Assembly: GCF_000948985.2 (NCBI RefSeq)
Contig: NZ_CP059734.1
Coordinates: 62,001-126,000, forward strand
Length of the DNA: 64,000 nt
Reading direction: 5' to 3'
Origin: Thalassomonas viridans
GTDB taxonomy: Bacteria; Pseudomonadota; Gammaproteobacteria; Enterobacterales; Alteromonadaceae
This document shows positions 26,116-35,200 of this stretch, one piece after another. Every line of letters begins with the position of its first letter. Position 1 is the first letter of the stretch. Made by a program: the position numbers and the translations under genes. Under the pieces are notes generated by a model, which ran no database searches, had not been told where the DNA came from, and saw nothing but the letters and a program-made list of their open reading frames with translations.

Positions 26116-27381
26116 CTATGCCCGGCGTTTTCTAAAAGAATAAATACCCGCCCCAAGCAGAACTTTAAAGAAGGTTTTCCATTCACTTAAATTGGCCTTG
26201 GGCTGTTTGCCTTTGGCCATGCGGGCCAGCTGCTGTTCATACCAGGTGATATTGAGCATAGCCATGTTGTCGACTGCCCTCACCCCTGTGGTTAACTGCC
26301 GTAACTCTTGTTTGTGCTCCTGGTCATCCAGCAGTTTCTGCGGAAAGTCAGGATCTACCGCCGTGGTGCGGGCAAGGCCGATAAAGTCGGTTGCCCCGGT
26401 ATCCAGCGCTCCCTGCATAGCTGTGGCCGAACGGAAACCGCCGGTCAGTACCAGCGGCGTGTCCACCAGGTGCCTGACCTTTTCAATATAATCGAGGAAG
26501 TAAGCTTCACGTTTTAAGGTGGAGGCTTTAACCTTATGCCCCATCATAGAAGGGCTCTCATAGGTGCCGCCGGAAATTTCGATCAGGTCGATACCGGCTT
26601 CGCTTAAGGTTTGCACCACCTGCATTGAGTCTTGTTCGGTAAAGCTGCCGTCCATAAAGTCGGCGGAGTTAAGCTTAATGCCCACAGGAAAATCTGCACC
26701 TACTTTGTCGCGTATGCCCTGGTAGACGGCAAGCACGAAGCGCATGCGGTTTTCCAGGCTGCCGCCCCATTTATCCTGGCGCTGGTTATGCCTTTGGGAT
26801 AAAAACTGGCTTACCAGATAGCCGTGGGCGCCGTGAATTTGTACGCCGCTAAAACCAACTTCTTTAGCCAGGGCGGCGCTTACGGCAAACTTGTTGATGA
26901 TTTCCAAAATTTCGGATTCGGTTAAGGCCCGTGGTTTGTTAAAGCCTTTTTCCAGCCCGCGTGCCAGGGCGATGGCGGAAGGGGCCACAGGCTCTTTGCT
27001 GATGAAGTTGGGGATTTGCTTGCCGGGATGGTTCAGCTGCGCCCAAATCTGGCTGCTATTTTGTTTACCGGCGCTGGCCCAGGTTTTAAACAAGGTGAGA
27101 TCTGAAGCTTCATCAAGCACAACATTTTTCGGCTCACCCAAGGCGGTGCGGTCGATCATTATGTTGCCGGTAACCGACAGGCCGATGCCGCCCTCTGCCC
27201 AGCGGCCATATAAGGTTGCCAGCCCGGAAGTGGGGTTATGCGCCCGGGTGCCTAACTGCTCGCTCATGGCGGATTTAAACAGACGGTTTTTAATCTGCTG
27301 GCCGCATTTTAAGGTAAAGGGGCTGGCCAGGGTTGCGTTGTTTTCCGGTTCAGTGGTTTTTTCGACAACAGAAGATAGCAT
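26116..27381 (-). CDS. Old-yellow-enzyme-type NADH:flavin oxidoreductase
   Basis: The 421-residue FMN TIM barrel has GFSGVQIHGAHGYLVSQFLS and NQRQDKWGGSLENRMRFVLA, with PLVLTGGFRSATAMQGAL and FIGLARTTAVDPDFPQKL for the phosphate site. It is the OYE/2,4-dienoyl-CoA-reductase-like group without the C-terminal iron-sulphur domains. The ATG at 27381 follows AAGGAAA; the 27426 start is rejected. It lies 67 bp downstream of a TetR gene on the same strand, a common regulator-plus-ene-reductase pair that responds to electrophiles. Confidence 0.9.
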   Translation of the reverse strand: MLSSVVEKTTEPENNATLASPFTLKCGQQIKNRLFKSAMSEQLGTRAHNPTSGLATLYGRWAEGGIGLSVTGNIMIDRTALGEPKNVVLDEASDLTLFKTWASAGKQNSSQIWAQLNHPGKQIPNFISKEPVAPSAIALARGLEKGFNKPRALTESEILEIINKFAVSAALAKEVGFSGVQIHGAHGYLVSQFLSQRHNQRQDKWGGSLENRMRFVLAVYQGIRDKVGADFPVGIKLNSADFMDGSFTEQDSMQVVQTLSEAGIDLIEISGGTYESPSMMGHKVKASTLKREAYFLDYIEKVRHLVDTPLVLTGGFRSATAMQGALDTGATDFIGLARTTAVDPDFPQKLLDDQEHKQELRQLTTGVRAVDNMAMLNITWYEQQLARMAKGKQPKANLSEWKTFFKVLLGAGIYSFRKRRA

Positions 27382-27448
27382 TATTTTTTCCTTGTAGTTT
27401 ATACCAGGTAACTTGTGCCTAGCCATTTGGGCCTGACAGCGTTGGGTT

Positions 27449-28054
27449 TCAGTTATGGCTGCATAAGGTGCTCAGCAAGAGTTCCATGCACTGCCGGGTT
27501 TCTTGTGTGTCTTTGGCTACCTTGGTTCTTAACAGCGCTCCCTGCCAGGTAGACCAGTAAAGTTGTGCCAGTTGCTCCGGGGCAATATCCCTGCGCACTT
27601 CCCCGCCCTGCTGGGCTTGCTCAAATAAAGCGGCGATCAGCTGCAGGCAGTCGCCCACCGCCTGGTTTAACGCCTGGCGACATAAGCTGTTATCGGCGTC
27701 GATATCGGCTGATATGGTGGCGATCAGGCAGCTGGCCTGAAAGTCGCTATCGGCAAATTTAACTAAGCTTAAATCGTTGATAGCTTTTAGCTTTTCAAGG
27801 GGCGTTAAATCTTTTGCCTGATGCTGAAAATAGGCGTTTAGCTGGGCCAGTAAATCCTTGCTGTAATAGATTATTAATTCGGCAACAAAGGCTTCTTTAC
27901 TGGCAAAAAAATTATAAAAGGAACCTTTAGGCACCTTAACTTCGTCAAGGATCTGTTTTATTCCCGTGCCGTGATAGCCATAGATAGAAAGCTGGCTGAT
28001 ACCTGCTTTGATCAGGGCCTCACGGGTTGATTCACTGCGTCTTGGTCTGGCCAT
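27449..28054 (-). CDS. TetR/AcrR-family transcriptional regulator
   Basis: The N-terminal helix-turn-helix reads STREALIKAGISQLSIYGYH, then GTGIKQILDEVKVPKGSFYN and FFASKEAFVAELI, close to the NemR/AcuR-like group. A ligand-binding helical domain follows to residue 201. It is transcribed together with the downstream flavin oxidoreductase and probably represses it. The sequence just before the start (28055-28075) contains GACCGGTCGTC, a possible operator half-site, but this is not firm. Confidence 0.88.
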   Translation of the reverse strand: MARPRRSESTREALIKAGISQLSIYGYHGTGIKQILDEVKVPKGSFYNFFASKEAFVAELIIYYSKDLLAQLNAYFQHQAKDLTPLEKLKAINDLSLVKFADSDFQASCLIATISADIDADNSLCRQALNQAVGDCLQLIAALFEQAQQGGEVRRDIAPEQLAQLYWSTWQGALLRTKVAKDTQETRQCMELLLSTLCSHN

Positions 28055-28234
28055 TGAGTTAGTATATGACCGGTCGTCTTGGAATGAAAGAGTTTTTGAA
28101 TCTGATCGATTTGTAAACGAAAATACAGCTTTTGTAAAAGGAAAACCTACCCGTATAATAGTTGTTGCCCGGTCTGGCCGGACAGATAAAAATATAAACT
28201 ACAAATGAACTTAGCGAAGAAACAGGAAATAAAG

Positions 28235-28681
28235 ATGGAATGGAAAGTGTACCTTTCAGGTGAAATACATACCGACTGGCGGCAGCAGTTGATTCAGGGC
28301 TGCCAGGCGCATAAGCTGCCGGTGAGGTTTACTTCGGCAGTAACCGACCATGAAGCGAGCGACAGTGCTGGCGATCTGCTGGGAGCCGAGCAAAACAACT
28401 TCTGGCGCGATCACAAATCGGCCAAGGTGAACAACATCAGAACCAAAACCCTGATCGAGCAATGCGATATCGCCGTGGTGCGCTTTGGCAATAAATACAA
28501 GCAATGGAATGCCGCTTTTGACGCCGGTTATTGTGCCGCCCTGGGCAAACCCTATATTACCTTGCATGACGAAGATATTATCCATCCGCTAAAAGAAGTG
28601 GACGCTTCGGCCATGGCCTGGGCACAAACCCCGGAACAGGTTATTGAAATGTTAAAGTATGTGGTTAACAGCGAGTTTTAA
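28235..28681 (+). CDS. YtoQ-family protein
   Basis: The 148-residue protein matches YtoQ: WKVYLSGEIHTDWRQQL, FTSAVTDHEASDSAGDLLGA, NNFWRDHKSAKVNNIRTKTL and FGNKYKQWNAAFDAGYCAAL. The fold is nucleoside-2-deoxyribosyltransferase-like, and its biochemical role is unsettled. The ATG at 28235 follows AGGAAA; the upstream 28205 start is less likely. A strong terminator follows. Confidence 0.85.
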   Translation: MEWKVYLSGEIHTDWRQQLIQGCQAHKLPVRFTSAVTDHEASDSAGDLLGAEQNNFWRDHKSAKVNNIRTKTLIEQCDIAVVRFGNKYKQWNAAFDAGYCAALGKPYITLHDEDIIHPLKEVDASAMAWAQTPEQVIEMLKYVVNSEF

Positions 28682-28698
28682 CTGCTAAAAGAAAAGCC

Positions 28699-28725
28699 GG
28701 GCTGTTTGGCTAAACAGCCCGTTTC
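28699..28725 (+). terminator. Terminator after the YtoQ-like gene
   Basis: GGGCTGTTT (28699-28707) and AAACAGCCC (28712-28720) form a perfect 9-bp stem with a GGCT loop, followed by GTTTC. It starts 18 bp past the stop codon. Confidence 0.7.
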
Positions 28726-28917
28726 AATGCTGGAGATTTGTTCGTTGAAGCAATTAATGATGCATTAATTCACCATTAGTAAAAATGGAGGCGTTTTATC
28801 TCAACAATTACCTTCTTTATTCTTGCCTGGGTTAACCGGATCCTATATATTCCTGCCTGAAACAGTCTTACCCTGTAAGGCGATACGGATATTTAGAAGA
28901 ATAACAACGGATGCTTC

Positions 28918-29262
28918 ATGTTTAATTTTATAATGACAGGTGATGACCTGCGACGTATCAGGCTCTCTGCCAACCGTTCCACTGAAGAAATGGCTAAAAT
29001 AGCCGGCGTTAACCGCACTACCTACGAGAGGTGGGAAAGAGGCATAGGCTTTCCTCGTGGCGATAAACTTATAATGCTGCTGCTCTATTGCAAGTTTGAT
29101 ATTTCCCAGATAATCGACGGAGTTGAAGCGCTCAAAACAGAATTCTCCCAATACAAGGATTTAGACCATGATGAACAACCTAATAGTTACCGGATTTCAA
29201 AAAAGAAAAATCACCTCAGGCCGTTTGAATTGGAGGGCGAGCCGGAGTCTGAGAATAGATAG
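28918..29262 (+). CDS. XRE-family helix-turn-helix protein
   Basis: The 114-residue protein has an HTH_3-type domain (MTGDDLRRIRLSANRSTEEM, AKIAGVNRTTYERWERG) and a charged tail. An internal ATG at 28933 is an alternative start; neither has a clear ribosome site. It precedes an unassigned membrane-protein gene on the same strand by about 155 bp and may regulate it. GC is lower than in neighbours, as in mobile or accessory genes. Confidence 0.75.
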   Translation: MFNFIMTGDDLRRIRLSANRSTEEMAKIAGVNRTTYERWERGIGFPRGDKLIMLLLYCKFDISQIIDGVEALKTEFSQYKDLDHDEQPNSYRISKKKNHLRPFELEGEPESENR

Positions 29263-29418
29263 TGTTAAAAATGTTGTTGGTGGCTCAGGTGGTCATAATG
29301 GACCAGACCCCAAAGCCATGGCTTTTATAGTTCCGTTGGCGGGTAGCTTTACTTTACAAAAGAAAGATGAAAGTGAGGTAACTCCATGAACTCGCGGGTC
29401 CATAAAGGATAAAACTGC

Positions 29419-30039
29419 ATGGCTAAGTTAGCATTAATATTTTTGGGCGTTTGTTATGCTGTTGTAAGCAAGAACCCTCTTCATGTTTCAATTATTATAA
29501 ATGTCTCATTAGTACTAATCATGCTGATGAATAGGAGAAATATAAACGTAGTGCATCTTTGTGGAGCACTACTGACTGTTTATATCATTGAAATGTTATT
29601 ATTTGAATTTGTGGTCATCATCGAAAGGGGTAGGATGTCGCCCATGTGGCTTAATGCGAGTATATATGCAACTCACTTTGTAATTGACCTTATGTTATTT
29701 ATCTTAGTGGCTTTACGGGCTCCTTTTACTAGAGGCAGGTTGGCGGCACAGGGAAAACCCTATGATCACGTATTTATCTATAACAGCGAATTTGGTTTAA
29801 AGAGCTTATTTATTGTTTTTATGCTTGTTGACTTGCTGGCGCTTGTTGAAAACTTTATCAGGCACTTGGATGAGTTTGGACTAAGCGACAATATTGCACA
29901 GCTCTTTTCAAACTTGACGATAGTTTATTACAGTTATAGTCCGGTTAAATTTGTTTTACTGGGCATTACATTTTTGTTGATCTGGTCTATGACAACCGAC
30001 GTCGGCAAAGAAGAATACAAGAAAAAGATTAAAGCTTAA
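29419..30039 (+). CDS. Multi-pass membrane protein of unknown function
   Basis: The 206-residue protein has roughly five to six hydrophobic helices, for example SIIINVSLVLIMLM, LCGALLTVYIIEMLLFEFVV, FVIDLMLFILVAL, LFIVFMLVDLLALV and FVLLGITFLLIW. The tail is basic (EEYKKKIKA). AAGGAT precedes the ATG. It recurs next to an XRE regulator here, and a strong terminator follows. No family is recognised; an immunity or stress membrane protein would be a guess. Confidence 0.6.
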   Translation: MAKLALIFLGVCYAVVSKNPLHVSIIINVSLVLIMLMNRRNINVVHLCGALLTVYIIEMLLFEFVVIIERGRMSPMWLNASIYATHFVIDLMLFILVALRAPFTRGRLAAQGKPYDHVFIYNSEFGLKSLFIVFMLVDLLALVENFIRHLDEFGLSDNIAQLFSNLTIVYYSYSPVKFVLLGITFLLIWSMTTDVGKEEYKKKIKA

Positions 30040-30068
30040 CCGCTATTTTAAGGCATTTAGAAAATCAA

Positions 30069-30091
30069 GGGAGCCATGTCGGCTCCCTTTT
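30069..30091 (+). terminator. Intrinsic terminator after the membrane-protein gene
   Basis: GGGAGCC (30069-30075) and GGCTCCC (30081-30087) form a perfect stem with a 5-base loop followed by TTTT. It starts 30 bp after the stop codon. Confidence 0.85.
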
Positions 30092-30183
30092 GTGTTATAG
30101 AGGGTTGTACCGTCGTCCCTGACGGCTTCCCCCGCAGGAGCTAAGGAAGGAGTATAAAAATTAGCGCCTGCATGCTTCCCTGC

Positions 30184-30720
30184 TTACTGTTTGATTATCG
30201 TGTCTGTAGGCTGTGGGGGCGTGTAAGACAGATAATCAAAATAGGCTTTATTGCCAAGCCTGGGCCTGGATGCGAGTTGTTTTTGTACCGTTTTTCGCTG
30301 CATAAATTTAGGCCGCCATACAGGCTCGTTCTCTTCCGGGAATTTCATCGACACATAGTTGAGTTCATATAAGGCACTTACTACCTCTTGCTTTTTAACC
30401 CCGGGAAAATAGAAGTACAGCTCAGTAATGCGAAATACCGGATGATCAAATATCAAGCCTTGCAGTTGCTTTTTGAAGGTGCCGGGCGGGCATCCTCCTA
30501 ACCCCAGGCTTTCATAAACCTCGGCGCGTATTTCCGCCATCTCTTGCAGCGGCATGCTGTGTATGCCTGCGTCATTCAATATCTGTTCAATGCTCATGCG
30601 GGTTTGCTTGGGCTGGCTTTCCTGCTCCTTTAGCTTTTGTCTCACAATACGGACTAATTCAGGTATCAATATCTTGTTCAATTCGGGCGACCGTCCATGT
30701 TGGTTATAAAGGTAATTCAT
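30184..30720 (-). CDS. Unknown protein, paralogue of the divergent neighbour
   Basis: The 178-residue soluble protein has no recognised domain. It shares an evident architecture with the gene at 30861: SIEQILNDAGIHSM, then FDHPVFRITELYFYF, an EPVWRPKFM segment and a C-terminal LGNKAYFDYLSYTPP. The helical N-terminal part is Gln/Lys-rich (VRQKLKEQESQPKQTR). The two genes face away from each other across 140 bp of AT-rich sequence. The role is unknown; DNA or RNA binding is possible given the basic composition. Confidence 0.65.
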   Translation of the reverse strand: MNYLYNQHGRSPELNKILIPELVRIVRQKLKEQESQPKQTRMSIEQILNDAGIHSMPLQEMAEIRAEVYESLGLGGCPPGTFKKQLQGLIFDHPVFRITELYFYFPGVKKQEVVSALYELNYVSMKFPEENEPVWRPKFMQRKTVQKQLASRPRLGNKAYFDYLSYTPPQPTDTIIKQ

Positions 30721-30860
30721 TGTATTGGGCAGGTTGTACTAAATCGCCTCATTAGCAAATTAGTTAAAAAAATTTCACTTTTTTCCTAATGATAGGATTT
30801 TGCACAACTTGCTCCCTATACTCGGCAACCTCCAATGGAGCAGGAGAAGAAGAAAATGCT

Positions 30861-31352
30861 ATGGGCAATTTAAACAACCATGATGACGTAACCGGAACGT
30901 TGGCAGCTTTCGTTATCGGGAGACAAAACGAGGGATTATCCCTGGAACGAATTCTCAGTGAATCCGGTATGGCGGGAATAAGCATTTATTCCAGGGGAGA
31001 AACCCGGGCCAGGGTGCTTTACCGCTTAGGCGTAGGCATAACGCCGACGGAGTTGCTGGAACCGGCCCTGGAGGACTTTGTCAGCCTTTATCCGGTATTT
31101 CGGTGGAGCGAATTACGCTATCGCTTTAAAAGCGATCCGGAGCAGGAAATAGAAGCGATCCTGCACCGGCTGACATATGCCAGCCGGTATATCGAACAGG
31201 AACAACAATATGTCTGGGCGCCTAAAAACATGTGGACCATTGCCGTGAAAAAGCATTTGCGCCACCGTGAGCCGCTGGGCGACCAAAAGTATTTTGACTA
31301 TTTGCTTAACCGCTCGCCCAGCAACTTAGCCGATAATTTACGGACGAAATAA
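30861..31352 (+). CDS. Unknown protein, paralogue of the divergent neighbour
   Basis: From the ATG at 30861 this is a 163-residue protein. It aligns by eye with the minus-strand gene at 30184: SLERILSESGMAGI, SLYPVFRWSELRYRF, a tryptophan-containing QYVWAPKNM and LGDQKYFDYLLNRSP. The upstream in-frame extension to 30789 is rejected as it is Cys-rich and unlike the paralogue. GGAG lies about 14 bases before the start, longer than ideal. No known family. The winged, mostly helical look would suit a small DNA-binding protein, but no motif proves it. Confidence 0.65.
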   Translation: MGNLNNHDDVTGTLAAFVIGRQNEGLSLERILSESGMAGISIYSRGETRARVLYRLGVGITPTELLEPALEDFVSLYPVFRWSELRYRFKSDPEQEIEAILHRLTYASRYIEQEQQYVWAPKNMWTIAVKKHLRHREPLGDQKYFDYLLNRSPSNLADNLRTK

Positions 31353-31463
31353 CATGAAAGAACATGCATTAAGGACAATCAACCGGCAGCCGGGCCGGAA
31401 AATATCAGCACGCCACACTAAGGCATCTGCGCCGTTAAGATTGACGGCCGCCGGAGGTATAAC

Positions 31464-32042
31464 ATGCAGATGTCAGTAAAGCCCTACCACATCAGGTTCA
31501 TAAAAAACGGAGTTGCTGCGCCGATTATACCCGACAGCCCAAAAGGCGAAAGGTTGCTGAAAGTCGAACCCCTGCCCTGTGTTAACGGCCACCTGCCCAA
31601 GCTGACAATGTTTAACAAAAACAGTTATGTGATGGTGTGCCAAAAGTCCGGCTGCAACTGCCCGGCAAACACCGGCAACAAGCCGCAAAACAGCTACGCG
31701 AAAGCAGTACTGGAGTGGAATAAGTTCACGTCAATATACAGCACGGCAGACTTATACCACCCTACCGTACGGGTTAAAGACCTGCCGTTAAAAGAGGTCC
31801 GGCTGAACCTGACAGTGGAAGGGATGTTTATCAATAAATTTCTCGCCTCGTTCAGCCGTGATGATTTGGATCCGGATGACCGGGAGATATTTGTTATCAG
31901 GGAAAAATGGCTGGAGGTATTGAAGTACCAGTTATGCCTGTTGGAAGCCGGGGAAAATACTGCGCTCCCAACGCATAAGCACCGGCATAAGCACAGGCAT
32001 AACCCCGTTGCCGGGCAAGCCTTCGGCAAAGTGTTGGCTTAA
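31464..32042 (+). CDS. Small protein with Lar-like zinc ribbon
   Basis: The 192-residue protein has a Cys/His cluster in the first 80 residues (PLPCVNGHLPKLTMFNKNSY, MVCQKSGCNCP) followed by AKAVLEWNKF. This spacing and the closing A-x(3)-WN recall the zinc ribbon of phage Lar/Eaa-type proteins. The rest is not recognised, and a His-rich tail (THKHRHKHRHN) may bind metal. GGAGG precedes the ATG. It sits before the giant Rhs gene on the same strand, but a hairpin follows its stop, so co-transcription is doubtful. Confidence 0.55.
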   Translation: MQMSVKPYHIRFIKNGVAAPIIPDSPKGERLLKVEPLPCVNGHLPKLTMFNKNSYVMVCQKSGCNCPANTGNKPQNSYAKAVLEWNKFTSIYSTADLYHPTVRVKDLPLKEVRLNLTVEGMFINKFLASFSRDDLDPDDREIFVIREKWLEVLKYQLCLLEAGENTALPTHKHRHKHRHNPVAGQAFGKVLA

Positions 32043-32058
32043 CCGCTTTGCCGAAGGC
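32019..32058 (+). terminator. Hairpin at the end of the zinc-ribbon gene
   Basis: GCCTTCGGCAAAG (32019-32031) pairs perfectly with CTTTGCCGAAGGC (32046-32058) over a 14-base loop. The stop codon falls in the loop. There is no T run, so termination is likely but unproven. Confidence 0.5.
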
Positions 32059-32248
32059 TGCGGCCTCAGTATTTGGGGCCTGAGACATTGCTGTAATCGC
32101 TTGTAATGTCTACTTAAATTTCGTTTATGTTAGGCTCCGTGCCGGAAAATATAAACACAAGCTGTTAGGGACAACGGCGGTTTATGCTTTTGAGCATGCG
32201 GTAAATTCGCTTTATCCCTGATGTAACTTAACGACTTCTAGGATATTT

Positions 32249-35200
32249 ATGCGTCAACTCTTAATAACAATAATACTCTGTCTGGTGTGCTTTCAGGCCG
32301 GCGGTACTGCCGTTCGGGAAAGCTTCACCTGGCAAGGGCAGGATTATCACCCCCACTACCTGGACATGAACGGCGACGGCAAAGTAGATTTGCTGATGCA
32401 GCCGTTTGCCGACAACCAGCCCGGCTGGCTGCTGGCCGGTGAATTAACCCCGGACGGTATACACTACCAGAGCGCCAACCCGGTGGCCCTGCCCCGGTTA
32501 ATCAACCAGCTGCCGTGGGCGGTGCCCGAAGCACAAATAGCGGTGGCCGACTTTAACGGCGACGGCAGCAGCGATGTGTTGCTGGTGTTTGCCAAAGCCC
32601 GGCAGGCCCTCGCCTATTTGGGTACGGCTAAAGGCATCGACTTTACCCGAACACCCGACCACCGCTACGGCCCGGAGACTTTTCCCTGGCTGCACGGACA
32701 GGCGGAGGCAGACTTTTATCCCGGCGATTTTAACGGGGACAACAGGCATGGCCTGCTGGTGTTATCGCCGGGCAAAGGCGGCCATTACCTGTTGCACAGC
32801 GATGACAGCGGCAGGTTAACGGTGGCGAAGCACATTGCCGGAAACGTCCGTTGGGGCAAAAACCGCAGCGAAAAGTTGCTGGTAAGCGATTATAACCATG
32901 ACGGCAAAGACGATATCTTTGCCCAGGCCAAACAAAAAAACCGGGCGCACTATTTGGTGCTGGCCGACAAGCAGGGACAGCTGAGCGCAGGCCAGGCCTT
33001 TCCCCAGCAACTACAGGGTAAAGATTGGAACAGTGACGACTTCACCCTGTGGGTGAGCGATGCCAACGGTGACCGCCACGTTGACCTGGTGCGGTTAAAC
33101 AATATGCCCGGCGGGGTTGATGAACGGGGAGAAATAGCCGTATCATCCTTGCTCGAAGATGTTGATGACGTGGTCGATGTCTGCGACCAGCACTTTATCA
33201 CTGCCGGCGGGGAGCAAGGCATGACCTGTGCCCCCTGGCAGGACAGCGGCACTAACGAGAGCGACGAGCTTTCGGTAGCAGCAGTGCCTCTGGCAATTGC
33301 TGCGGTAGACTCCCCCTTGCCCTGTGGCGGGGAAGTGCCGAATGCCGCGCAAAACCCAACACAGACCACTCTGGCGACGTTAATCGAATGCGAGCCACCG
33401 CCAACGCCGACCTCCGCCCCGATAGTTATCGGCGGCAATTATCACATCATGGGCAGCCGGGTCACCATACGTTTCCCGTCTATCTCCAGCCAGCGCTACT
33501 ACGAGGTTTATACCAGCACCAGCAACAGCGGTTACAGCCGCGCCGGTATCGGCTTTTATGGCGAATATGTCGACATTACCCTGCGCAACAGCCCGGGTTA
33601 TGTCTATATCAAATTTAAAGCCTGTAATAATTACGGTTGCAGCGGACTAAGCCCGTGGCAGCGGGTTAAAACCTATACCACTCCTGATAAAGCCTATCCG
33701 CAGGCATCCCCCGCGACCATAGGCAAAGGGCAAACCTCCACCATTACCTGGCCTAACCCGGGGCAAATTATCTACCGCGGTACCCATTATGAGCGAAAGT
33801 ATACCTCACCCTCAGGCGCTACCACGGCCCAACCGAACATCAGCCACACCTCCGGCAATACACAAACCAGCTATGTCACCCCGGCCCTGTCGGTGGTAGG
33901 CAGCTACACCTTTTACGTCCGCGCCTGTAACCCGGGACTGCCCTGCGGCAGCTGGGGCTCGACCAAGGTGACGGTAGTCAATAAAAAGCCTGTTATTACC
34001 TCTGCCAGCCCGTCGAACAACACCCGTTACCTGACCAGCCAAAGCGTTACCGCCTCGGCCAATGCCAGCGACAGTGACGGCAATATCACCCGGGTAGAAT
34101 TTAAACTCGACTCCGGCAGCTGGCAGGCGGATACCTCCAGCCCCTACAGCAAAAGTTTCGGGACCTTAAGCCTTGGCAGTCATACCCTGTATTACCGGGC
34201 CAAAGATGACAACGGCGATTATTCCCCGACCGTTTCCCGCAGCATTAACGTGATAAACAGCAAGCCGGTGGTGACCCCGTTAACGCCGTCAAACAGCGCC
34301 AGCTATTTGAGCAGTCAAAGCGTCAGCGCCTCCGCCAGCGCCAGCGACAGTGACGGCACAATCGCCCAGGTAGAATTTAAGCTCGACTCCGGCAGCTGGC
34401 AGGTTGACACCACCAGCCCCTACGGTAAAAACTTCGGCCCCCTCAGCGCGGGCAGCCACAGAATTTATTACCGGGCAAAAGACAACCGCGGCGACTACTC
34501 GGCGTCAACCCCCTACCGGGACATCACGGTTACCGCCCCCAACCAAAAGCCGGTAGTCAGCCCGCAGCTGCCGTTAAACAATGCCGCTTACACGACCGAC
34601 CAGGCGGTAAGCGCTGCCGCAACGGCCGGCGACAGCGACGGCAGCGTGGCCCAGGTGGAATTTAAGCTCGATACCGGCAGCTGGCAGGTGGACGCCACCA
34701 GCCCTTACAGCAAGTCTTTCGGCGCCTTAAGCGCCGGCGCGCATACCATTTATTATCGGGCCAAAGATAACCGCGGCAGCTATTCCACCACCCATAGCCG
34801 CAATATTAACGTGGCCTTACCCGGCAATACCCCGCCGGTTATCGGTGGCACCCCGGCCAGTACCGCCATCGCGGGGCAAGCCTACCGGTTCACGCCAACC
34901 GCCAGCGACGGCGATAACGACCCCCTGACGTTCAGCGTCAGCAACAAACCGGCCTGGCTGGGCTTTGACACGGCCACAGGTACCTTGTCGGGCACACCGG
35001 CCACCGATGATGCCGGCACTTATAGCAATATTGTGATCAGCGTCAGCGACGGTACGGCCAATGTTTCATTAACGGCCTTTAACATTACCGTGAACGCCAA
35101 TGCCGGCAAAGCGGAAGACTTTATCACCCAAATTCCCGATGTTGCGGACATTACCGTACCGGAAGAAGACATTGAGGCAACGTCATTAACCCTGTTACCG

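Noticed and set aside
29168..29389. 73-residue frame overlapping the XRE gene, or a 23-codon frame at its end
   Set aside because: No ribosome site, no similarity, and most of it overlaps the XRE gene in another phase.
34000..34820. Tandem repeats suggestive of a CRISPR or minisatellite
   Set aside because: The periodicity of about 280 bp is explained by three Ig-like protein repeats within the giant Rhs gene.
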